Below are positions 1 to 4,241 of a stretch of 5,467 nucleotides of DNA, piece by piece (the first letter of the stretch is position 1; each line of letters starts with the position of its first letter). The translations under genes were made by a program, and so were the position numbers. The notes under the pieces were generated by a model. That model made no database searches. It saw only the letters and a program-made list of their open reading frames with translations, and had not been told where the DNA came from. Origin of the DNA: a bacterium HR27 (GTDB lineage Bacteria > Chloroflexota > Chloroflexia > Thermomicrobiales > Thermomicrobiaceae); NCBI GenBank assembly GCA_002898975.1, contig BEID01000127.1, positions 1-5,467 on the forward strand, read 5' to 3'.

Positions 1-393
1 ACGTCCGATCCCGAGCGCGAGCAGCCCGAGCAGCGCACCGGGCGGATACACGACCACCAGCATGCCGAGGAACGGGCTCAATCCCCGACCGCCGCGGAAA
101 CCGAGCCAGAGCGACCAGTTGTGCCCGACCACCGCCGCCAGCCCACACGCCACAGCGAGGCCGGAGCTTCCGCCGAACTGGTGCGGGAGGTACGTCGCGA
201 CGCCACCTTTCGTGACGTCGACCAGTCCGACCGGCACGACGGCCCAGCGAGCGACCGCATAGTAGACGCCGGAACCGCTCACCGTCGGCGCCCGCTCGCG
301 CAGATCGACACCGGCGAGGAGGTGCGCGGCGATCTGCGCAGTCGGCAAGGAACCGATGAGATAGGCGACCAAGAGCAGCATCACTCCGTCCAT
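1..393 (-). CDS. plsY: PlsY-family glycerol-3-phosphate acyltransferase, C-terminus off window
   Basis: Integral membrane acyltransferase. PlsY enzymes transfer an acyl group from acyl-phosphate to sn-glycerol-3-phosphate, the first acylation in phospholipid synthesis. Seen: 131 N-terminal codons (the family is usually about 190-220 residues), a hydrophobic first helix with YLIGSLPTAQ at residues 11-20, then VDLRE at 29-33, GSG at 40-42, DVTKG at 59-63 (the family's DxxKG), GHNW at 90-93 and FRGGRG at 99-104. Hydrophobic segments lie near residues 4-27, 50-69, 77-92 and 109-129. The start ATG (complement of 391-393) has GGAGG 7 nt upstream; a second in-frame ATG at codon 5 lacks that spacing. 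Odd: motif 1 normally reads GSGNxGATN, but here GSG is followed by VYYAVAR, two residues shorter before the Arg; GGKGVAT is replaced by GGRGLSP. The C-terminal motif lies beyond the window. The family call is firm; the exact acyl acceptor is uncertain because of the motif changes. Confidence 0.85.
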   Translation of the reverse strand, partial: MDGVMLLLVAYLIGSLPTAQIAAHLLAGVDLRERAPTVSGSGVYYAVARWAVVPVGLVDVTKGGVATYLPHQFGGSSGLAVACGLAAVVGHNWSLWLGFRGGRGLSPFLGMLVVVYPPGALLGLLALGIGR

Positions 394-400
394 GCCTGCC

Positions 401-405
401 CCTCC
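401..405 (-). promoter_or_regulatory. Ribosome binding site of plsY
   Basis: The minus strand reads GGAGG here, 7 nt before the ATG at 393-391. The spacing is ideal and selects this ATG over the in-frame ATG four codons later. Confidence 0.7.
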
Positions 406-417
406 ACGGCACTTTCG

Positions 418-423
418 AGTATA
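418..423 (-). promoter_or_regulatory. Likely -10 box of plsY promoter
   Basis: The minus strand reads TATACT, matching the TATAAT consensus at five of six positions. It would place transcription start near position 411 and give a leader of about 18 nt containing the plsY ribosome binding site. No good -35 hexamer is visible 16-18 nt upstream, so the promoter may be weak or activator-dependent. This is a motif-only call. Confidence 0.45.
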
Positions 424-457
424 GGACGAAAGGCGCGAGCCACCGCAGGACGGCTGG

Positions 458-463
458 TACAAT
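458..463 (+). promoter_or_regulatory. Likely extended -10 box of fakA promoter
   Basis: TACAAT preceded by TGG resembles an extended -10 element (TGnTATAAT-like) and matches the TATAAT core at five of six positions. Transcription would start near position 470, about 39 nt before the fakA ATG. No clear TTGACA-like -35 is present at the right distance, as is tolerated for extended -10 promoters. It lies about 40 bp from the opposing plsY -10 box, so the two polymerase footprints would overlap. Confidence 0.45.
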
Positions 464-484
464 CGCCCTACACGGAGGCCGTCC

Positions 485-496
485 CGAGCCGGCTCG
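485..496. repeat. 12-bp perfect palindrome in fakA leader
   Basis: CGAGCCGGCTCG is its own reverse complement over all 12 bases and does not extend further (C484 and C497 do not pair). It lies between the inferred transcription start (about 470) and the fakA ATG at 509, and between a GGAGG at 474-478 and that ATG. It could be a binding site for a dimeric repressor or a small RNA hairpin. In DNA this GC-rich, one or two 12-bp palindromes per 5 kb are expected by chance, so position is the only argument for function. Confidence 0.3.
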
Positions 497-508
497 CCAG
501 CGGACGCG

Positions 509-2074
509 ATGCCCAACGGTAGCGAACGCACCGACGTGGAGCGACGATCCCCGGTCTGGCGCGAGGAGTCCTTCCTCGCCGCACTCGAGGCGGCCGTGAC
601 TGCGCTCGGCGAGCACGCTGCCGCTCTCGATGCCCTCAATGTCTTCCCCGTCGCCGACCGCGACACCGGCACCAACCTGCTGCTGACCGCGCAGGCGGCC
701 TGGCGCGGCGCACGGGCAGCAGCGGGGAGCGGCCTCCGCACGGTGGCCCGGGCCGCAGCAGACGCCGCCCTCCGTGCTGCCCACGGTAACTCCGGCGTCA
801 TCCTGAGCCAGTTCTTCCGCGCGCTCGCCGAGACCGTTGCCGACCGCGACGACCTCGACGCCGCGACGCTCGCCAGTGCCCTGGACCGAGCTGACCGGCT
901 CGCCCGGCAAGCGTTGCTGCAGCCGGTGGAGGGCACGATGATTACCGTGCTGCGGGCTGCAGCCGAAGCCGCCCAGCCGGCTCTGGCCGAGGGAGCAACG
1001 CTCCCCGAACTCCTGCGACGGGTCAGCGACGCGGCGATCGAGGCAGTCGCGCGCACCCCGGAGTACTTGCCGATCCTACGAGAACGCGGCGTCGTCGATT
1101 CCGGTGCCCAAGGGCTCGCTCTGCTCCTCGACGCCTGGGCTGCCTTCGCCCGCGGTGTCCCACCGCAACTGCAACCTCCTCCGGTAACGTTGGCCGTGTC
1201 CGTACCGGATGGGCAGGGCGCCTGCGTCAACGTGCTCCTCGAAGTATCCGGCAGCGATACGGCACAGATCACCGAGGAACTCGCTCGCCTGGGTGAATCG
1301 GTCGAAGTCGTACGCGATACGCACCTGCTCCGCATTCACCTCCACGCGGAGAATCCGGAGCAGGCACTACGGACACTCCAGCGGTTCGGTCACCTGGTGT
1401 CTGTCGTCATCGACGATCTCAGTCTGTCCTCTCCACGTGTGCAGTTGAGCGAACCGCGCGCGCACGCCCTGCTCGTTCTGTCCCCGGCCCCGCGCATCGT
1501 GACGTTCGCCCATCGCCTCGGTGTCCTCGCGGTGGCCACCGGTCGCGAGGCGGCAGCCCTCGACACGCTGGCCCAAGAGATCGCTGCGCTCCCGGTCGAG
1601 CGGCTGACGATTCTCCCGGGAAGTCCGGAAGACTGGCAACGAGCATGTGAACTCGCCCGGCAAGTGGAACATCCGCGCCTCGAGGTACTGCCGCTCCAGT
1701 CGCTGGCCGCCCAGCTGGTCGTCTTGCTCCTGAGCCAGGTAGACGAAGAACCGGAGCCTGCGACCGACACGGTCCAGGAGGTCATCGGCCGCTTGCGGAC
1801 CGCCGACATCGTCCGCGAGCAGGCTCTCTGGCAGGCAATCCGCCTCGATGCTGCGAGCGAACGCGTGCGCGGCGAAGAACTCGTCGACGTGCTGCTACGC
1901 GCGCTGGATGCGCTCGGAGCTGAAGCGGCGGAGTCGTGCACCATCGTCGTCGGCGAGGCTATCCCGCTCGTCGCACTGCTGCGCGAGGCGATCACTGCCC
2001 GTTGGCCGCATCTGACCGTCGAGTGGTTCTGGGGACACCAACCAGCACCGGCACTGTCGCTGGCACTCGAGTGA
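509..2074 (+). CDS. fakA: FakA/YloV-type fatty acid kinase (DAK2 domain protein)
   Basis: FakA is the cytosolic ATP-dependent kinase that phosphorylates a fatty acid held by a FakB (DegV-family) protein; the acyl-phosphate feeds PlsX/PlsY. Seen, in 521 residues (family about 550): a DhaL-like kinase domain at roughly 20-215 with NVFPVADRDTGTN at 44-56 (D50 and D52 are the expected Mg-ATP aspartates), HGNSGVILSQ at 92-101, EGTM at 141-144 and VVDSGAQGLALLLDAW at 195-210. A middle domain at about 228-305 has C239 and HLH at 277-279, matching the Cys/His/His zinc site I recall from Staphylococcus FakA. A C-terminal domain runs from about 318 and ends in HQPAPALSLALE, like the family's GGQPxYPxLISVE. 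Odd: Pro and Gly of PVPDGDTG are Ala and Arg here, and the usual GGQTMNPST element is not recognisable near 340-350. The ATG at 509 is the first in-frame start, but it lacks a close Shine-Dalgarno; GGAGG at 474-478 is 30 nt away. No fakB is in the window. Confidence 0.85.
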   Translation: MPNGSERTDVERRSPVWREESFLAALEAAVTALGEHAAALDALNVFPVADRDTGTNLLLTAQAAWRGARAAAGSGLRTVARAAADAALRAAHGNSGVILSQFFRALAETVADRDDLDAATLASALDRADRLARQALLQPVEGTMITVLRAAAEAAQPALAEGATLPELLRRVSDAAIEAVARTPEYLPILRERGVVDSGAQGLALLLDAWAAFARGVPPQLQPPPVTLAVSVPDGQGACVNVLLEVSGSDTAQITEELARLGESVEVVRDTHLLRIHLHAENPEQALRTLQRFGHLVSVVIDDLSLSSPRVQLSEPRAHALLVLSPAPRIVTFAHRLGVLAVATGREAAALDTLAQEIAALPVERLTILPGSPEDWQRACELARQVEHPRLEVLPLQSLAAQLVVLLLSQVDEEPEPATDTVQEVIGRLRTADIVREQALWQAIRLDAASERVRGEELVDVLLRALDALGAEAAESCTIVVGEAIPLVALLREAITARWPHLTVEWFWGHQPAPALSLALE

Positions 2075-2297
2075 ACACTTGTGCCCAGAGCTGCCTCCCT
2101 CGCGCGACCACGCGCGCTGGCGCCAGTCAGCTGGTCAGCAGACCGACCGCAGACGAGCGCCTCGCTCGGACTCGGGCAACGCGACACGCGAGCACCGAGC
2201 CGCACGAACGGTGCGCACGCTCGAACCGATGTCCCGTTCTCTACGGGCACAGCACAGGTCGGGTACTCCAGTACGCTCTCGGGGCGGCCGCTGGCTG
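2075..2297. other. Gene-free intergenic region with GC-rich hairpins
   Basis: No credible gene is visible. The open frames here encode Arg/Ser/Thr/Pro-rich strings without motifs, and no tRNA cloverleaf was recognised. The stretch holds several inverted repeats: CGCGCG-ACCA-CGCGCG at 2101-2116, the palindrome CTGGCGCCAG at 2117-2126, GGTC-AGCA-GACC at 2133-2144, and GCACCG/CGGTGC at 2192-2197 and 2209-2214 with an 11-nt loop. None has a following T-run, so an intrinsic terminator for fakA is not supported; the first cluster could help factor-dependent termination. Confidence 0.5.
2101..2144 (+). terminator. Hairpin cluster downstream of fakA, possible termination region
   Basis: Three adjacent small GC-rich inverted repeats (stems of 6, 5 and 4 bp) begin 27 nt after the fakA stop codon. 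There is no U-tract, so this is not a classical Rho-independent terminator. Placement between the fakA stop and the next promoter is the main reason to suspect a role in ending the fakA transcript. GC-rich DNA makes such repeats common, so confidence is low. Confidence 0.25.
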
Positions 2298-2326
2298 TTG
2301 ACAGGACACCCCGGGGCTGTTAACCT
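2298..2326 (+). promoter_or_regulatory. Sigma-70-type promoter of the ABC importer operon
   Basis: A perfect -35 hexamer TTGACA (2298-2303) is followed by exactly 17 nt and then TAACCT (2321-2326). The latter matches TATAAT only at T1, A2 and T6. The perfect -35, ideal spacing and location 80-110 bp upstream of the first permease gene make this the best promoter in the window. Transcription would start near 2333, leaving a leader of about 75 nt. The spacer contains the palindrome CCCCGGGG (2309-2316). Confidence 0.7.
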
Positions 2327-2327
2327 A

Positions 2328-2337
2328 GAAGCGGTTC
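2328..2337. promoter_or_regulatory. Possible LacI-family operator overlapping the start site
   Basis: GAAGCGGTTC is an imperfect inverted repeat: GAA and TTC arms around a central CG, with one mismatched pair. The AAnCGnTT layout resembles operators of LacI-family sugar regulators, which commonly control importers of this type. It sits directly downstream of the -10 box, where a repressor would block initiation. No regulator gene is in the window and the site is short, so this is a weak call. Confidence 0.25.
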
Positions 2338-2382
2338 ACAGACGACCGGACCCTCTGACGAACGTGTCACATGAAGGGATGC

Positions 2383-2394
2383 GGGAGGAAGGAG
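2383..2394 (+). promoter_or_regulatory. Ribosome binding site region of first permease
   Basis: GGGAGGAAGGAG is strongly complementary to the 16S 3' end, but its last GGAG ends 13 nt before the ATG at 2408, longer than the usual 5-9. No in-frame start codon lies closer upstream: the ATGs at 2371 and 2379 are in other frames. The ATG at 2408 is therefore kept despite the long spacing. Confidence 0.55.
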
Positions 2395-2407
2395 CGGGAC
2401 GGCCCAG

Positions 2408-3328
2408 ATGGTCTCGACTGCAGTTCCGCGTGTGGCTGCTCACCGCCGGGTCGCGAGACGGATCAGTTGGGAATTCTGGTTACTCCTTCCAGCCACGGTC
2501 TACATCTTCCTCTTGATCGGTTTCCCCCTGCTGCTGTCGATCTACTACAGCCTCAGCCATATCTCAGTCGGCCGACGCGATTACTCCTTCGCTGGCCTCA
2601 GCAATTTCCGTGCCATCTTGAGCGACCAGGTGTTCCAACACGCCTTGCGGAACACGGTTCTCATCACCGTCGTCGTGCTGGTCGCCGTCCTGGTCCTCTC
2701 GACAATCCTCGCGACTGCTCTCGCTGAACGCTTCCCGGGCAAGCCCGCGGTTCGCTACTTGCTGCTGCTTCCCTGGGCATCGCCGGTCGTGATGAGCACG
2801 ATCGCCTGGAAGTGGATCTTCGATTCGCAGTATTCGGTGATCAATTGGGTCGCGCGTCGTCTCCACATCATCGGCCCCTACGAATTTCCGCAGTGGCTCG
2901 GAGTCCCGCATCTGGCTCTCATCTCGATCATCATCGTGCAAGTGTGGCGGATTCTTCCCTTCGCGACAGTCATCACGCTGGCCGGCATGAGTGCCGTGCC
3001 CCGCGAGCTGATCGAGGCGGCACTGGTCGACGGTGCCGGGTTCTTCACCCGGCTTTTCCGCATCACCTTACCCCTCGTGCGACCGATTCTGGGCGTGGCG
3101 ATCCTCTTCACCGCGCTCTTCACCTTCACTGACATGGCCGTGGTCTGGATCTTGACGCGCGGTGGCCCATACAACACGAGCCACGTCCTGTCCAGCTGGG
3201 CCTTTCAGGTCGGTATCGTCGCCGGCGACCTGGCGCAGGGTGCCGCCATCGCGCTCTTCATGCTCCCGGTACTCGCCCTGGTCGCGATCTGGGTCCTCCG
3301 TCTCTCGCATCGGGAGGTGACCGAGTGA
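2408..3328 (+). CDS. ABC sugar-type importer permease, MalF/UgpA-like
   Basis: One of two inner-membrane subunits of a binding-protein-dependent importer (CUT1-like, COG1175 type). Seen, in 306 residues (family about 290-310): a short basic N-terminus, then six likely membrane helices near residues 22-46, 83-106, 115-137, 167-192, 225-248 and 276-297. NTVLIT at 82-87 opens the transport domain. The EAA loop at 203-226 (EAALVDGAGFF...ITLPLVRP) is the coupling helix that contacts the ATPase, with the conserved Gly and LP in place. RGGPYNTSHVL at 251-261 is typical of the MalF/UgpA subunit. It is the first gene after the 2298-2326 promoter and overlaps the next permease by 4 nt, so translation is probably coupled. 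The substrate cannot be assigned; sugars, polyols and glycerol-3-phosphate are all served by this family. Confidence 0.93.
   Translation: MVSTAVPRVAAHRRVARRISWEFWLLLPATVYIFLLIGFPLLLSIYYSLSHISVGRRDYSFAGLSNFRAILSDQVFQHALRNTVLITVVVLVAVLVLSTILATALAERFPGKPAVRYLLLLPWASPVVMSTIAWKWIFDSQYSVINWVARRLHIIGPYEFPQWLGVPHLALISIIIVQVWRILPFATVITLAGMSAVPRELIEAALVDGAGFFTRLFRITLPLVRPILGVAILFTALFTFTDMAVVWILTRGGPYNTSHVLSSWAFQVGIVAGDLAQGAAIALFMLPVLALVAIWVLRLSHREVTE
3313..3317 (+). promoter_or_regulatory. Ribosome binding site of second permease, deciding its GTG start
   Basis: GGAGG lies inside the last codons of the first permease. It is 7 nt before the GTG at 3325 but 16 nt before the in-frame ATG at 3334, so GTG is the better start. 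GTG overlaps the preceding stop as GTGA, the usual arrangement for coupled translation. Confidence 0.75.
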
Positions 3329-4176
3329 CCGCGATGCCCGATACGCGCCGGCTCTTGCTGCGTGCGTTGCTCGTCGCTGTGCTAGCAATCTTCCTCGCCC
3401 AGGCACTCTTTCCCTTCGCCTGGATGGCCATTACTGCCTTCAAGCGCGACAGCGATCTCTACAACCCGACGAACAATCCGTTCCTCTTCAACGAGCCACC
3501 GACGCTCGCGCACTTTCGTCTCCTGTTCACTGAAACGAAGTTCCCGCGCTGGGTGGTGAACACGGCCTGGGTCGGCCTCGCGACGGTTCTCATCACGCTC
3601 GTCCTCTCGCTGCCGGCTGGCTATGCATTGGCACGACTGCGTGGCCGACTCGGGCAGAATCTCGGCATCGCCGTGTTCCTGACGTATCTGATCCCACCGA
3701 CGCTCCTCTTCCTCCCACTCTCCCAGATCGTGAGCGGTGTCGGTCTCCAGGACAATACGTGGTCACTCGTTCTCACCTACCCAAGCCTGGCCGTCCCGTT
3801 CGTCTCCTGGCTGCTCATGGGCTTTTTCCGCTCACTCCCACAAGAGCTCGAGGAAGCAGCACTGGTCGACGGTGCGACGCGATTCACTGCCTTCTGGCGG
3901 GTCCTGCTACCGCTCGCTGTGCCGGGAATCCTGACGGCCGTTATCTTCACCTTCACGCTGGCGGTGAACGAGTTCATCTACGCGCTGACCTTCGTCTCCA
4001 TCTCCGATCTCAAGACCGTGAGCGTCGGTGTCCCGACGGACCTGATCCGTGGTGACGTCTTCTTCTGGGGTGCGATCATGGCTTCGGCACTCGTGGTGAG
4101 CCTGCCGGTTACCTTGCTCTACAACGCGTTCCTCGACCGGTTCGTCGAGGGTTTGACTGCCGGCGCCCTCCGCTGA
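3325..4176 (+). CDS. ABC sugar-type importer permease, MalG/UgpE-like
   Basis: Second inner-membrane subunit, expected to pair with the preceding permease (COG0395 type). Seen, in 283 residues (family about 270-300): helix 1 at about 12-37 ending in the family-typical FPFAWMAITAFK (residues 29-40), a periplasmic stretch with NPTNNPFLF and PTLAHFRLLF, then helices near 78-102, 112-134, 146-168, 200-222 and 245-270. The EAA loop is at 177-200 (EEAALVDGATRF...VLLPLAVPG), sharing EAALVDGA with its partner. PTDLIRGDVFFWGAIMA at 237-253 and DRFVEGLTAGALR at the end match the MalG/UgpE C-terminus. The GTG start is set by GGAGG at 3313-3317. It is followed 65 nt later by the substrate-binding protein gene on the same strand. 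No ATPase is fused or adjacent on the left. Confidence 0.93.
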   Translation: MTAMPDTRRLLLRALLVAVLAIFLAQALFPFAWMAITAFKRDSDLYNPTNNPFLFNEPPTLAHFRLLFTETKFPRWVVNTAWVGLATVLITLVLSLPAGYALARLRGRLGQNLGIAVFLTYLIPPTLLFLPLSQIVSGVGLQDNTWSLVLTYPSLAVPFVSWLLMGFFRSLPQELEEAALVDGATRFTAFWRVLLPLAVPGILTAVIFTFTLAVNEFIYALTFVSISDLKTVSVGVPTDLIRGDVFFWGAIMASALVVSLPVTLLYNAFLDRFVEGLTAGALR

Positions 4177-4181
4177 AGGGC
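4165..4181 (+). other. Small stem-loop at the permease stop codon
   Basis: GCCCT (4165-4169) pairs with AGGGC (4177-4181) around a 7-nt loop that contains the TGA stop. There is no T-run, so it is not an intrinsic terminator. At most it could mark an mRNA processing or stabilising element ahead of the binding-protein gene. A 5-bp stem is weak evidence. Confidence 0.2.
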
Positions 4182-4191
4182 AGACGGCGAC

Positions 4192-4212
4192 GAGGTTCGG
4201 CTGAGGGTTCGG
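4192..4212 (+). repeat. Short near-direct repeat GAGGTTCGG / GAGGGTTCGG
   Basis: GAGGTTCGG (4192-4200) recurs as GAGGGTTCGG (4203-4212), differing by one extra G. The pair fills much of the 65-nt gap between the second permease and the binding-protein gene. No promoter hexamers are convincing here, so the binding-protein gene is most simply read from the operon promoter. Confidence 0.3.
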
Positions 4213-4226
4213 TGTTCGTGTGACGT

Positions 4227-4233
4227 GAGGAGG
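4227..4233 (+). promoter_or_regulatory. Strong ribosome binding site of the substrate-binding protein
   Basis: GAGGAGG followed by T lies 8 nt before the ATG at 4242. It is the best-spaced Shine-Dalgarno in the window together with that of the second permease. This fits the need for more binding protein than permease. Confidence 0.75.
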
Positions 4234-4241
4234 TCGGAGCG

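Noticed and set aside
121..522. Plus-strand open frame of 133 codons across the plsY region
   Set aside because: It is antisense to plsY, which has a coherent membrane protein translation and family motifs; the plus-strand product is Arg/His/Asp-rich and unlike a protein. It also overlaps the fakA start.
2101..2116. Intrinsic terminator of fakA at CGCGCG-ACCA-CGCGCG
   Set aside because: There is no run of T after the stem, so it does not meet the criteria for a Rho-independent terminator; kept only as a low-confidence hairpin cluster.
1390..2250. Long minus-strand open frame (286 codons) opposite fakA
   Set aside because: It lies largely antisense to a well-matched FakA gene. Its product is Ser/Arg/Thr-rich without motifs, as expected from the reverse complement of GC-biased codons.
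2371..2400. Leader peptide or upstream start at the ATG codons at 2371 and 2379
   Set aside because: Both are out of frame with the permease and neither has a ribosome binding site upstream; the 2371 frame gives a motif-free product overlapping the permease.
2079..2516. Overlapping plus-strand open frames of 80-145 codons between fakA and the first permease
   Set aside because: Their products are low-complexity Arg/Ser/Thr/Pro strings without ribosome binding sites, and the longest runs into the first permease in another frame.
3068..3443. Minus-strand open frames opposite the permease junction
   Set aside because: They are shadows of two clear permease genes with correct EAA loops; the products are charged and motif-free.
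4153..4181. Internal promoter before the binding-protein gene using TTGACT at 4153-4158
   Set aside because: No -10-like hexamer occurs 16-18 nt downstream; the sequence there is AAGGGC.
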